Positions 1 through 9,479 are shown, counted from the stretch's first letter. The stretch: 64,000 bases of DNA from JALHMI01 sp964598535 (GCA_964598535.1 CAZRCI010000019.1:1-64000), one strand, 5' to 3'. Numbers and translations: made by a program. The notes: a model not told the origin generated them from the letters alone.

Positions 1-6
1 AAGAAT

Positions 7-143
7 TCAACGGGCTGCGACATCGCAGGGATGCGATGGCAAAATAGCGACGCGGGGTCGTTATTTTGCGAGCCGTGCGGAGCTTGCTCCGCACTTGGCG
101 AGGTTGAAAAATGTCACGATGGCATTTTTCAACAGGCTGCTAG
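7..143 (-). repeat. Hairpin-rich dispersed intergenic repeat, copy A
   Basis: Three back-to-back inverted repeats are visible. One is at 39-69 (arms GCAAAATA and TATTTTGC with an inner GAC/GTC pairing). One is at 75-94, a perfect 9-bp stem with arms GTGCGGAGC and GCTCCGCAC. One is at 103-133, a perfect 11-bp stem with arms GTTGAAAAATG and CATTTTTCAAC. The unit is flanked by near-identical direct repeats TTCAACGGGCTGC (7-19) and TTCAACAGGCTGC (128-140). Read on the minus strand, its core matches segments near 30.76 kb and, more weakly, 10.73 kb. Confidence 0.65.
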
Positions 144-186
144 GCCAAAATTAGACAGATCGACGTGCCGAAAGGAGTCACGGCAA

Positions 187-975
187 ATGGCGAAGCGACG
201 GAAACGCCGACGGCAGAAAGAATCGAACAAGCTGCTGATCGGCTTGGGCGGGCTGCTGGCTGCCGCGACGGTGCGCACTTGGATGTCGACGCTCGACTAC
301 AAGGCGGCGTTTTACGACCCGACGGTCGATCCCGTCGATTATCGTTGCGACGGCCGCAAGATCTATATCTTCTGGCACGAGTACATTCTGCTGCCGTTGC
401 ACATGCGCGGATACGCGGACCTGGCGATGTTGCTAAGCCGGCATCGCGACGCCGACATCCTGCTTGAAGTTGCGCGGCACATGGGATTCCACTGCGTGCG
501 CGGATCGTCCTTCGCCGGAGGCGCCGCGGCGCTACGTGAATTGGAACGCAAAGCGCAGTCGATGCACCTGGCGATTACGCCCGACGGTCCGCGCGGACCG
601 CGGCGCGTGTTGGCCCAAGGGCCGGTGTATTTGTCGTCGAAGCTGGGATTGCCCATCGTTGCGATGGGATTCGGCTACAGCAATCCCTGGCGGCTTGGAA
701 GCTGGGATCGGTTTGCCGTTCCGAAGCCCTACTCGCGAGCCCGAGCGGTTGTTAGTCCTGCGATGTCCATCCCACCGGACCTCGATCGCGATGGCGTTGA
801 GCATTACCGCTTGCAGGTCGAAGCGATGCTCAATCGGTTGACGCTGGAAGCCGAGGCCTGGGCTGAGGCTGGAACTCCGAAGATCGGCGAGGCCGTGCCG
901 CCGCGGACTCCCGCGTTTGCCCGGCAACTGGCCGCGGTCGAGCGCGATGTTCGCTGGCAGCGTAAGGCCGGCTAA
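187..975 (+). CDS. DUF374 lysophospholipid acyltransferase-family protein
   Basis: This 262-residue protein fits the DUF374 branch of the lysophospholipid/lipid A acyltransferases, which move acyl groups onto membrane lipid precursors at the inner membrane. A basic N-terminus (MAKRRKRRRQK) precedes a short hydrophobic stretch (about residues 15-30). An FWHEYILLP block (about 60) corresponds to the histidine-acid acyltransferase motif, and the ITPDGPRGP block (about 138) is the family hallmark. The open frame extends upstream to 31, but AAAGGAG at 171-177 favours the ATG at 187, and the upstream part lies in repeat DNA. Acyl donor and acceptor cannot be told from sequence. Confidence 0.85.
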   Translation: MAKRRKRRRQKESNKLLIGLGGLLAAATVRTWMSTLDYKAAFYDPTVDPVDYRCDGRKIYIFWHEYILLPLHMRGYADLAMLLSRHRDADILLEVARHMGFHCVRGSSFAGGAAALRELERKAQSMHLAITPDGPRGPRRVLAQGPVYLSSKLGLPIVAMGFGYSNPWRLGSWDRFAVPKPYSRARAVVSPAMSIPPDLDRDGVEHYRLQVEAMLNRLTLEAEAWAEAGTPKIGEAVPPRTPAFARQLAAVERDVRWQRKAG

Positions 976-1181
976 CGGTCGGTGTGGCTCGCCTACTCCC
1001 AAAAAAGAGCCGCGACGTTCTTTCGTCCAACGGCAAGCGGGGGGGCCGGTCGTTGGCCTTTGCCATTCTCCTGATGGCACGATCGCGATCCTGTTCGCGC
1101 GGCCTTGGCGCCGGTATATTAGCATATTAGCGCACAGGGGTTCACCGCTGCACGAACGCCGCCAGAACGGATTCCAGGCTC

Positions 1182-2480
1182 ATGTCCTCGTACGACGAAT
1201 TCGACGATCTCTACGACACCACGGCCACGTCGACCGAGCAGGATGCAGATCGGGTACTCTCGATTGGCGAACTTACGGGACAGATCAAGCAAACGCTGGA
1301 AGGACGCTTTAGCCGCGTTTGGGTGACGGGGGAGATTTCGAATTTCTCGCGGCCGCAATCGGGCCATTGCTACTTCACGCTCAAGGACGACAGCGCGCAG
1401 ATTCGCGCCGTCATGTGGCGTACCGCCGCCAAGGCCGCCCGCTTCGAGTTGCACGATGGCTTGGAAGTGATCTGCCAAGGCTACCTGGATGTCTACGCTC
1501 CGCGCGGCAGCTACCAGCTTGTGATTCAAAAGGTTGAGCCCAAGGGGTTGGGCTCGCTCGAGCGGGCGCTGCGGTTGTTGCGCGAGAAACTGGCTGCCGA
1601 GGGCTTGTTTTCGCCCGCACGTAAACGCCCCCTGCCCCGCTTTCCCCGGCGAATCGCGTTCGTGACCAGCCCGACCGGCGCCGCGGTGCGCGATTTTTTG
1701 GAAGTGTTGCGCCGCCGCTGGCGCGACGTGCATGTGCTGATCGTGCCGGTGCGCGTGCAGGGCGACGGCGCCGCCGCCGAGATCGCCGCGGGCATCGAAC
1801 TGGTGAATCGGCTCGCCGACGGCGTGGACGTGCTCGTGGTCGGTCGCGGAGGCGGAAGCCTCGAAGACTTATGGGCATTCAATGAAGAGATCGTCGTGCG
1901 GGCGATTCACGCCTCGCGCATTCCCGTCGTCTCGGCCGTGGGGCACGAGATCGACGTCACGCTTTCGGACCTGGTGGCCGATGTGCGGGCGCTTACGCCG
2001 AGCGAAGCGGCGGAGCGGGTGGCGCCCGCCATGGAGGAAATGCGCGAGTTGCTCGAACGGCAGCAATTGCGATTGGCCGCGGCCCTGCGCGGCCGCTTTC
2101 AGCTCGCCAGAACACGCGTCGATCATCTCGCGGCGTGCCGCGTGTTTCGCCGGCCGCTCGACCGCGTGCAACTGCTCGGGCAACGGCTCGACGAGCTGCA
2201 AACGCGCGCGGGACGCGCGATGACGCGCCGGCTCGAGCGGGCCAGCGCCGCGCTCGAAGCCAAGGCCGCGCAGTTGGAATCGCTCAGCCCGCTCGGCATT
2301 CTCTCGCGCGGTTACAGTCTGACGGCTCGTGCCGAGGACAACACGATCGTGCGCAGCGTGCGGGACGTTTCTGCGGGAGGGCTGCTACGGACACGATTGG
2401 CCGAGGGAGAGATTATCAGTCGCGTGGAACGCGTCTCGCCTCTGCCGGAAGACCCTGCAAAGAAGACCTTTCAGCCATGA
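1182..2480 (+). CDS. xseA: Exodeoxyribonuclease VII large subunit
   Basis: At 432 residues it has the normal XseA length. The N-terminal OB-fold DNA-binding domain (about residues 25-125) includes LSIGELTGQIKQTLEG, WVTGEISNF and SGHCYFTLKD. The catalytic region follows with FPRRIAFVTSPTGAAVRD, GRGGGSLEDLWAFNEE and PVVSAVGHEIDVTLSD, and a long helical C-terminal segment carries SPLGILSRGYSL. With XseB it degrades single-stranded DNA in the cytoplasm. Its TGA overlaps the ATG of xseB in an ATGA, so translation is probably coupled. It is the first gene of the xseA-xseB-ispA-dxs run. Confidence 0.97.
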   Translation: MSSYDEFDDLYDTTATSTEQDADRVLSIGELTGQIKQTLEGRFSRVWVTGEISNFSRPQSGHCYFTLKDDSAQIRAVMWRTAAKAARFELHDGLEVICQGYLDVYAPRGSYQLVIQKVEPKGLGSLERALRLLREKLAAEGLFSPARKRPLPRFPRRIAFVTSPTGAAVRDFLEVLRRRWRDVHVLIVPVRVQGDGAAAEIAAGIELVNRLADGVDVLVVGRGGGSLEDLWAFNEEIVVRAIHASRIPVVSAVGHEIDVTLSDLVADVRALTPSEAAERVAPAMEEMRELLERQQLRLAAALRGRFQLARTRVDHLAACRVFRRPLDRVQLLGQRLDELQTRAGRAMTRRLERASAALEAKAAQLESLSPLGILSRGYSLTARAEDNTIVRSVRDVSAGGLLRTRLAEGEIISRVERVSPLPEDPAKKTFQP

Positions 2481-2839
2481 ATAAGCAGATGGACAATCGC
2501 GATAGCAAGCTCAGTTTTGAAGAAGCGCTCGCCCGGCTCGAGTCGATCGTCGCGGCGCTCGAGGAGGGCCAGGTTCCGCTGGCCGAGTCGCTCGAACGTT
2601 ATGAAGAGGGCGTCAAGCTATTAAAACAATGCTACCAGTCGCTGAGCACGGCCGAACGCAAGATCGAGTTGTTGAGTCGTGTCGATTCCGCGGGTCAGGC
2701 ACAGTGCGAACCCTTTGACGATTCCGCGAGCTCGCTCGAGGAAAAGGCCCAAACGCGCTCGCGCCGCCGGTCGCGGCCGGCAGAATCCGAGCCGCGTGAA
2801 TCGTCCGACGAGATAGACGGCCCGGGGCGGCTCTTTTAG
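2477..2839 (+). CDS. xseB: Exodeoxyribonuclease VII small subunit
   Basis: This is a 120-residue protein starting at the ATG that overlaps the xseA stop codon. The conserved XseB helix pair is clear: LSFEEALARLESIVAALEEG and LAESLERYEEGVKLLKQC (about residues 11-55). The family is usually 60-90 residues. Here a charged, low-complexity tail (about residues 75-120, rich in Glu, Arg and Ser) extends it, a common elaboration that probably is not needed for assembly with XseA. The longer open frame reaching back to 2135 lies inside xseA and is not a plausible start. Confidence 0.95.
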   Translation: MNKQMDNRDSKLSFEEALARLESIVAALEEGQVPLAESLERYEEGVKLLKQCYQSLSTAERKIELLSRVDSAGQAQCEPFDDSASSLEEKAQTRSRRRSRPAESEPRESSDEIDGPGRLF

Positions 2840-2905
2840 AATGAAGGGCTACCGCGATATTTGCGGTGGACTCTCCCAAGCCGATCGCTGTTGAGCCTGC
2901 AACTG

Positions 2906-3802
2906 ATGGTGGAAAGCACCGCGTTTTCTCTCGAGCGCTACAGTCGTGAAACGCGCACGCGCATTGATGCCGCGCTGGATGCGTACACGCGGTTCGACGG
3001 CGATTGCCCCACGTCGTTGGGCGAAGCGATGCGTTACAGCTTGCTTGCGCCCGGCAAACGGCTGCGGCCGCTGCTCGTGTTGCTGGCTGCCGAGGCGTGC
3101 GGCGGCGACGAAGCCGCGGCGATGCCCGCGGCCTGCGCGGTCGAGATGGTTCATGCCTACTCGCTGGTCCACGACGATCTGCCGGCGATGGATGACGATG
3201 ACCTGCGACGGGGACGCCCGACATGCCATAAGGTGTTTGGCGAAGCGCTGGCGATTTTGGCGGGCGATGCCCTGCTCACACTGGCTTTTGAAGTGCTGGC
3301 CCGCGAGGTGCATCCTCCGGCGATCGCCGCCGAGTGTTGTGCGCTGCTGGGCCGCGCGGCCGGTTGCTCGGCCTTGGTCGGTGGGCAGGCCGATGACCTG
3401 GCCGGCGAATTCTCCGGCGGCGGGCTGGAAACGTTGATGGCGATCCATCGACGAAAGACCGGCGCCATGATGCTGGTCTCGCTCCAGTTGGGAGCGATCA
3501 TCTCCGGGGCTAGCGAGGAGCAGTTAGCATCGCTCACGGAATACGGTCAATGTCTGGGGTTGGCGTTTCAGATTACGGACGACCTGCTCGATGTCCAGGG
3601 CGAGACCGAGGCCATGGGCAAACGCGTCGGCAAAGACTCGGGACGCGGCAAGTTGACTTATCCTGGTATTCTTGGAATCGAAGAGAGCACGCGGCGAGCC
3701 GAGGCGCTCGTCGCCCAGGCCACGCGCGCCCTGGAACCGTTGGCCCAACAGGCGGCGGGTCTCCAGGCACTCGCACACTACGTGCTACATAGGAATCACT
3801 AA
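2906..3802 (+). CDS. ispA: Polyprenyl (farnesyl-type) diphosphate synthase
   Basis: This trans-isoprenyl diphosphate synthase condenses isopentenyl diphosphate with allylic diphosphates to give farnesyl or geranylgeranyl diphosphate. The first aspartate-rich motif DDLPAMDDDD is at about residue 90, the second (ITDDLLDVQG) at about 230, with PGKRLRPLLVLLAAEA and HRRKTGAMM between the usual helices. The chosen start MVESTAFSLERY gives 298 residues, typical of IspA; an in-frame start at 2861 would add 15 residues. It sits between xseB and dxs, four bases before dxs. Product chain length cannot be fixed from sequence alone. Confidence 0.93.
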   Translation: MVESTAFSLERYSRETRTRIDAALDAYTRFDGDCPTSLGEAMRYSLLAPGKRLRPLLVLLAAEACGGDEAAAMPAACAVEMVHAYSLVHDDLPAMDDDDLRRGRPTCHKVFGEALAILAGDALLTLAFEVLAREVHPPAIAAECCALLGRAAGCSALVGGQADDLAGEFSGGGLETLMAIHRRKTGAMMLVSLQLGAIISGASEEQLASLTEYGQCLGLAFQITDDLLDVQGETEAMGKRVGKDSGRGKLTYPGILGIEESTRRAEALVAQATRALEPLAQQAAGLQALAHYVLHRNH

Positions 3803-3806
3803 CGGT

Positions 3807-5711
3807 ATGGACCGATTGCTCTCGAAAATCGAATCTCCCCGCGACTTGCGGCAGTTCAGCCCGGACGAGCTCGACGAGCTTGCCCGCGAGATGCGCGAAG
3901 CGCTGTGCAACGTCGTGGCGGACCGCACGGCGCACTTCGCGTCGAACCTGGGCGTGGTCGAGTTGTGCCTCGCGCTGCACACGACGTTCGACTTTTCGCG
4001 CGATCGCTTGATCTGGGACACCGGCCATCAGATTTACCCCCATAAGCTGATCACCGGCCGCTATCACGAGTTCGGCACGATGCGCTGCAAGGGCGGCCTG
4101 ATGGGCTATCCCAACCCGGCCGAAAGCGAATACGACCTGTTCATGACCGGCCACGCGGGCTCCAGCGTTTCGACCGTACTCGGTCTGCGCAGCGGCGATC
4201 ACTTGCAGGGCGAGGACGACCGGCACTCGGTGTGCGTGATCGGCGACGGCGCGTTTCCCTCGGGCATCGTCTACGAAGCGCTGAACAATGCCGGAGCGTT
4301 GGGGCACAACCTGCTCGTGGTGTTGAACGATAACCAGATGTCGATCTGCCCACGCGTGGGCGGTTTGGGCGATTATCTCGACCGGCTCCGCGTGAACACG
4401 CTCTACACCGGGCTCAAGAGTGAAGTGCTCAAGGTGCTCAACAAGGTGCCCGTGCTGGGCGATCCCGCCGAGCGGTTCCTCGCGCAGCTCAAGGAATCGA
4501 TCAAGGCCGGGCTGCACGGCGGGATGCTGTTCGAGGAACTGAAGTTCCACTACATCGGTCCCATCGACGGCCATAACATTCCGCAGCTTCGCAAGTACCT
4601 GGCGATGGTCAAGGAAGTGCCGGGCCCCGTGCTGCTGCACGTCGTGACGCAGAAGGGGCATGGCTTTCAGCCGGCGGCCGAAGACCCGGTGTTCTTCCAC
4701 ACGCCCGCGCCGTTCACACGCGACGAAGAGCGCGTGTTGGAGTTCAAGAAGAGCTCGTCGAAGGCCTACACCGACATCATCAGCGAAGCGATCTTCGACC
4801 AGATGGCGAGGAACGAGAAGGTGACCGTGATGACGGCGGCCATGTGCCAGGGGACGAAGCTCGAACGCGTGCGCGAGACGTATCCCACGCGATTCTTCGA
4901 TACCGGCATTTGCGAATCGCACACCGTGGCGTTTGCCGCCGGACAGGCCAAGACCGGCCTGCGGCCGATCGTCGACATCTACAGCACGTTCTTGCAACGG
5001 AGTTACGATCAGATCTTCCAGGAGGTGGCGCTGCAAAATCTGCCCGTGACGTTCGTCCTGGATCGGGCCGGCGTGGTGGGGCCCGACGGCCCGACGCATC
5101 ACGGCGTGTTCGATATTGGCTACATGCGGCTGTTTCCGAACATGGTCGTCATGGCGCCCGGCGATATCCACGACGCGCGGCAGATGCTCGAGTTTTCGCT
5201 CCGGCACGACGCGCCCACCTCGATTCGCTATCCCAAGACCAAGGCCGAACAGCTCGCAGGCGTCCGCGCGCCGCTCGAACTAGGCCGGGCCGAGGTGCTC
5301 GACTGGGGGCACGACGGCATGCTGATCGCCTGCGGCACGCTGGTTCACGAGTGCGTCAAGGCCACGGCCCTGCTGCGCGAGGAAGGGCTCGACGTCGGCG
5401 TGGTGAACGCGCGGTTCATCAAGCCGCTGGACACCGAAACCATCTTGCGGGCGCTGGCGAGCAGCCCGTTCGTCGTCACCGTGGAAGAAGGCTCGCTGAT
5501 GACCGGCTTCGGCAGCGCGGTGTTGGAGGCGGCCAGCGACGCCGGCCAATCGACGGCGCACGTCCGCCGCTTGGGCATTCCGGACCGCTACATCGACCAC
5601 GCCGAGCGAAGCGAGCAGCTTGCTGAGCTAAGCCTGGACGCAGCCGGCATCGCCGCGACGTGCCGCGAGATGGCCGCCAAGAGCGCGAAGATGGCGCGGC
5701 GCGTGAGCTGA
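3807..5711 (+). CDS. dxs: 1-deoxy-D-xylulose-5-phosphate synthase
   Basis: This 634-residue, thiamine-diphosphate-dependent enzyme makes DXP from pyruvate and glyceraldehyde-3-phosphate, the first step of the MEP isoprenoid pathway. The substrate-side block DTGHQIYPHKLITGR is near residue 75. The thiamine motif runs from GDGAFPSGIVYEALNNAG to VVLNDNQMS (about 147-180). The pyrimidine domain carries DTGICESHTVAFAAGQAKTG and DRAGVVGPDGPTHHG, and a transketolase C-terminal domain follows. The start at MDRLLSKIESP is four bases after the ispA stop. The longer upstream frame overlaps ispA and is rejected. Confidence 0.97.
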   Translation: MDRLLSKIESPRDLRQFSPDELDELAREMREALCNVVADRTAHFASNLGVVELCLALHTTFDFSRDRLIWDTGHQIYPHKLITGRYHEFGTMRCKGGLMGYPNPAESEYDLFMTGHAGSSVSTVLGLRSGDHLQGEDDRHSVCVIGDGAFPSGIVYEALNNAGALGHNLLVVLNDNQMSICPRVGGLGDYLDRLRVNTLYTGLKSEVLKVLNKVPVLGDPAERFLAQLKESIKAGLHGGMLFEELKFHYIGPIDGHNIPQLRKYLAMVKEVPGPVLLHVVTQKGHGFQPAAEDPVFFHTPAPFTRDEERVLEFKKSSSKAYTDIISEAIFDQMARNEKVTVMTAAMCQGTKLERVRETYPTRFFDTGICESHTVAFAAGQAKTGLRPIVDIYSTFLQRSYDQIFQEVALQNLPVTFVLDRAGVVGPDGPTHHGVFDIGYMRLFPNMVVMAPGDIHDARQMLEFSLRHDAPTSIRYPKTKAEQLAGVRAPLELGRAEVLDWGHDGMLIACGTLVHECVKATALLREEGLDVGVVNARFIKPLDTETILRALASSPFVVTVEEGSLMTGFGSAVLEAASDAGQSTAHVRRLGIPDRYIDHAERSEQLAELSLDAAGIAATCREMAAKSAKMARRVS

Positions 5712-5741
5712 CGGCTTAACGATGCGAGCGTTTTCGTAAAA

Positions 5742-7742
5742 TTAGCGTTTGTTTCGCGTCAGGAGCGAGACCACGACGAGCACCGCGAAGCCGAGCGGAA
5801 TCGTGACGATGCCTGGCTGATTGAACGGCACCGGGGCGCTTTCGGCCGGTAAGCCATAGACGGCCGCGAACGTGTCGCCGCTCAAGAGTACCCAGGCCAA
5901 CGAGGCCAGCATGCCGACCAGGATCGCGGCGGTGATGCCCTGCCGCGTGGTCCCTTTCCAGAAGAGCAGCATCACCAGCGAGGGAAGGTTGGCACTGGCG
6001 GCGATGCTGAACGCCCAGCCCACCAGGAAGCTGACGTTCATGTGCTCGAACAGGATGCCCAGCACGATGGCCAGCAGGCCCACGGCGGCGGCCGTCAGCT
6101 TGCCGGCGCGGACTTTCTCGTGATCGGTGAGCCGCATCCGGCCGACGCTGGTCATCAAATCATGCACGACGGCGCCCGCGGCCGCGACGATCAGCCCGCT
6201 CACGGTGCCCAGCACCGTGGTGAAGGCGATCGCCGAGATCATGGCGAACAGCAGCGGGCCGAAGCTTTTGGCCAGCAGCGGCGCGGCCATGTTGTTATTC
6301 GCGCTGGTGGGGTCGATCACGCCGCCGGTCATCGCGCCCAGGCCCAGGAACAGCGTGAGCAGGTAGAAGAAGCCAATACTGCCGATGCCGACGACCGTGC
6401 TCTTGCGGGCGGCGGCCTGATCCTTCACCGTGTAATAACGAATCAGAATGTGCGGCAGCGAGGCCGTGCCGCCGAACAGCGCGAGCATCAGCGAGAGGAA
6501 GTTCAGCTTCGGCGCGAGCGCGTCGCCACGAATGCCGTTGAACGTGGGGCTTTTGCCGGGGAGCAGGACATCGCTGCCGGCGGTCAGCTCGGGATAATAC
6601 ACGGTCGTGGTCGCCACGCCGCCAGCGACCTCCAAGGAGTACGTTCGCGGATCGCGTTTCCAGAGCAAGATATCGCTGCCCTCAAGCGTGCTGAAGAACG
6701 CGAGCGGCCCCAGCGCGCCGGTCGAGGTTTCGTCGTGGGGCAGGCGTTCGATGTTCCCCACGGGAAAAAAGTCCGTCTCGCCGTCGCCCGTTCCGTGAGG
6801 CAAGCCGTTCACCAGGCGTTTTCCGTCGGGAAGCACGGTGAGCGTTTGCGTTTCGTAGAACTTCACCAGTCCCGGTTCTTGAACGAGAACATGGTCGGCG
6901 TTGCGCGTCAGGACGGGCGATTTGCGCCAGACAGTGGTTCGCCCCGTTTTCGGGTTGCGCGTATGCACATACGGAGCATCGAGCCAGGCCGGCTCCACGG
7001 GTAGGATCTCCTCGCCGTCGAGCTCCAGCATGGCGGTGGCCAGCGACGCGGAGTGGCCGGCTTCTTCGGCCGGGACGACGTTGCTCACGCGCGGCGGATG
7101 GAACCCGGGGCTGGCGGGGTGCGTGCTCAGTCCGCGATTGAGGATCAGCACGGTGAGCACGGCGCTGAACACCACCAGCAGCGATCCCTTGAGAAATTGG
7201 ACATAGGTGGTCGAGACCATGCCGGCGGTGACCACGATCAGCATCACCACGGCGCCGACCATCACGACGCCCGCCCAATGCGGCAGGCCCAACAGCGGCG
7301 TCACCAGCGCGCCGGCCCCGACCATCTGCGGAATCAGATAGAACACGCTGACCACGAGCGTACTGATGCCGGCCGAGAGGGTGATCGCCCGCGATTGAAA
7401 GCGGCTGTTGAGCGCATCGGCGAACGTATAGCGGCCCATGCGTTTGAGCGGTTCGGCGATGACCAGCAGCGCCACGATCCAGCCGGCTAGGTAGCCGATC
7501 GAATACAAGAAGCCGTCGTAGCCGTAGGAGGCGATCATGCCGCAGATGCCGAGGAACGACGCGGCCGAAAGATAATCGCCGGCAAAGGCCACGCCGTTGA
7601 CGAACCAGTGGATCGAACCGCCCGCGGCGAAGTAGCCCGCGGCGCTGCGCGTTCGGGCGGCGAAGTAGAACGAGAGCCCCAGCGTGAACGCGACAAACGC
7701 GCCAAACACCGCCACGGCCAGGGGCGAAGGCGTGTAGATCAT
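5742..7742 (-). CDS. Sodium:solute symporter, cation/acetate (ActP) type
   Basis: This 666-residue SSS-family transporter probably takes up acetate or another short carboxylate with a cation. ActP-like membrane blocks include FVNGVAFAGDYLSAASFLG (about 47-65), GYLAGWIVALLVIAEPLKRM and the late segments SANLPSLVMLLFWKG. A hydrophilic segment of roughly 200 residues (about 205-412), absent in the compact E. coli-type carrier, separates two membrane segments and should be a folded extramembrane module. Its ATG overlaps the stop of the DUF485 gene by four bases, the usual yjcH-actP arrangement. It converges with dxs. Confidence 0.88.
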   Translation of the reverse strand: MIYTPSPLAVAVFGAFVAFTLGLSFYFAARTRSAAGYFAAGGSIHWFVNGVAFAGDYLSAASFLGICGMIASYGYDGFLYSIGYLAGWIVALLVIAEPLKRMGRYTFADALNSRFQSRAITLSAGISTLVVSVFYLIPQMVGAGALVTPLLGLPHWAGVVMVGAVVMLIVVTAGMVSTTYVQFLKGSLLVVFSAVLTVLILNRGLSTHPASPGFHPPRVSNVVPAEEAGHSASLATAMLELDGEEILPVEPAWLDAPYVHTRNPKTGRTTVWRKSPVLTRNADHVLVQEPGLVKFYETQTLTVLPDGKRLVNGLPHGTGDGETDFFPVGNIERLPHDETSTGALGPLAFFSTLEGSDILLWKRDPRTYSLEVAGGVATTTVYYPELTAGSDVLLPGKSPTFNGIRGDALAPKLNFLSLMLALFGGTASLPHILIRYYTVKDQAAARKSTVVGIGSIGFFYLLTLFLGLGAMTGGVIDPTSANNNMAAPLLAKSFGPLLFAMISAIAFTTVLGTVSGLIVAAAGAVVHDLMTSVGRMRLTDHEKVRAGKLTAAAVGLLAIVLGILFEHMNVSFLVGWAFSIAASANLPSLVMLLFWKGTTRQGITAAILVGMLASLAWVLLSGDTFAAVYGLPAESAPVPFNQPGIVTIPLGFAVLVVVSLLTRNKR

Positions 7743-8014
7743 CGTTCCCCTCGCCCGCGGCAGAGCCAGCTATAGAGGAGCGACAGTACGAGCGCGAGCA
7801 ACAGCAGCCCGAAGCCGCTCCAGATGGCCAGGTTGATCTCGGCCCAGGGGCGAGCGGCCATCCGCCGGGGCGCGAAGGCCGCCGTGAGCACGAACGCCGC
7901 GTAGCAGGCCGTATAAACGACGAACAGCAGCATGCCGATCCGGGCATTGCGCCGCTGCTGAGCGGGGGTGTCGGTGTCGTCGGCTGCGGCCGGACCATGA
8001 TCCCATGAGGACAT
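7739..8014 (-). CDS. DUF485 (YjcH-like) small membrane protein
   Basis: This 91-residue inner-membrane protein has two predicted membrane spans (about residues 25-47 and 60-84). They are separated by a short polar loop, with a positively charged C-terminus (CRGRGER). The RRNARIGMLLFVVYTACYAAFV block is typical of the DUF485 family, which is almost always encoded directly before an ActP-type symporter, as here (four-base overlap). It is probably an accessory or stability factor for that symporter; its mechanism is unknown. Confidence 0.85.
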   Translation of the reverse strand: MSSWDHGPAAADDTDTPAQQRRNARIGMLLFVVYTACYAAFVLTAAFAPRRMAARPWAEINLAIWSGFGLLLLALVLSLLYSWLCRGRGER

Positions 8015-8239
8015 CGATTGTTACCTTCGAGGTTGCCTGGGCCGAAAGAGGATAGGGGCCGGGGGTTGGGAATTCCGGGGGCGAAAGGCGAGAATACCAG
8101 CGGGCGGTGTGCGTGCAAGTGCAAGCGTTGGCGGATGGTCAGTTCGCGCAGAACGCGCCGCAGGGGCGAACCCCTGTCGCGCGGCGCTGCTCTCCACTAA
8201 TCTATGGGTGGCCCACAAATCTCTAACCCCTGTTCTTCC

Positions 8240-9463
8240 ATGTCTTCTGCTGAAACGTCCGCGCCGCCCTCCCCTGCCGCTCACCCCCATCGCGAGACCG
8301 TGCTGGCGATTCTGTTCGCCCTGAGCCTCTCGCATCTGCTCAACGACATCATGCAGTCGCTGTTGCCGGCGGTTTATCCGTTGCTGAAGGAGAAGTTTGG
8401 CCTGAGCTTCTTGCAGGTGGGGCTGATCACGTTCACGTTTCAATGCACGGCCTCGCTGCTCCAGCCGCTGGTGGGCATGTATACCGACCGGCATCCCAAA
8501 CCGTACTCGCTGGCGATGGGCATGTGTAGCACACTGGTCGGGCTGGTGCTACTGGCGACGGCCGGAAGTTTTCCGATGATCCTGTTTGCCGCGGCGATGG
8601 TGGGGATCGGATCTTCGGTGTTTCATCCCGAGGCGTCGCGCGTGGCCCGACTGGCCTCGGGCGGAAAGTATGGCTTTGCGCAATCGCTGTTCCAGGTGGG
8701 CGGCAACGCCGGCTCGGCCATCGGGCCGCTGCTGGCGGCGTTCGTCGTCGTGCCTTGGGGTCAGGGAAGCATCGCCCTGTTCTCGATCGGGGCGATCGCC
8801 GGCATCGCCGTGCTAACCTATGTCGGTCAGTGGTACGCCGCGCACCTTTCGGAGTTGAAGCTGCGTCCCAAGGTCTCGGCCGAGGCCGTGCGGCAAGCGC
8901 TTTCGCCGTGGCGCGTGCGGAGCGCGATTTTCATTTTGCTCTTGCTCGTGTTCTCCAAATATTTCTACCTGGTCAGCCTGAGCAGCTACTACACGTTCTA
9001 TTTGATCGAAAAGTTCGGCGTTTCCGTGCAGGTATCGCAACTGCTGCTGTTCGTGTTTCTGGGGGCGGTCGCCGCCGGTACGTTGTTGGGCGGGCCCGTG
9101 GGCGACCGGATCGGGTTCAAAGCCGTGATCTGGGTTTCGATCCTCGGCGTGCTGCCGTTCACGCTCGTGCTGCCATATGCCAACCTGTTTTGGACGGCGG
9201 TGCTGACCGTGCCGATCGGCGTGATTTTAGCCTCGGCGTTCTCGGCGATCATCGTCTATGCCCAGGAGCTCGTGCCGAGCCGCGTGGGGATGATTGCGGG
9301 CCTGTTTTTCGGTTTCGCGTTTGGCATGGCCGGCATCGGCGCCGCCGTGCTGGGCTGGATGGCGGACCAATGGGGAATCGATTTCGTGTATCACGTCTGC
9401 TCGTACTTGCCGCTGGTTGGGTTGCTCACTGGCTTTCTGCCGCAGGGGCAACGTAGGGGTTAG
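8240..9463 (+). CDS. MFS transporter, fosmidomycin-resistance (Fsr) type
   Basis: This is a 12-span major facilitator protein of about 407 residues. SLSHLLNDIMQSLLPAVYP at the first span, LVGMYTDRHPKPYSL and GIGSSVFHPEASRVARLASG are typical of the Fsr subgroup, whose E. coli member exports fosmidomycin, an inhibitor of the MEP pathway. The actual substrate here is unknown. An alternative ATG at 8204 would add 12 residues; neither start has a clear ribosome-binding site. It is divergent from the DUF485-symporter pair and lies 2.5 kb from dxs. Confidence 0.85.
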   Translation: MSSAETSAPPSPAAHPHRETVLAILFALSLSHLLNDIMQSLLPAVYPLLKEKFGLSFLQVGLITFTFQCTASLLQPLVGMYTDRHPKPYSLAMGMCSTLVGLVLLATAGSFPMILFAAAMVGIGSSVFHPEASRVARLASGGKYGFAQSLFQVGGNAGSAIGPLLAAFVVVPWGQGSIALFSIGAIAGIAVLTYVGQWYAAHLSELKLRPKVSAEAVRQALSPWRVRSAIFILLLLVFSKYFYLVSLSSYYTFYLIEKFGVSVQVSQLLLFVFLGAVAAGTLLGGPVGDRIGFKAVIWVSILGVLPFTLVLPYANLFWTAVLTVPIGVILASAFSAIIVYAQELVPSRVGMIAGLFFGFAFGMAGIGAAVLGWMADQWGIDFVYHVCSYLPLVGLLTGFLPQGQRRG

Positions 9464-9479
9464 CACGCGGAGCTACACG

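Noticed and set aside
3573..5207. 544-codon open frame on the minus strand across dxs
   Set aside because: It is an antisense shadow of dxs in GC-rich DNA. The composition is biased to His, Arg and Val, no motif is visible, and dxs on the other strand is unmistakable.
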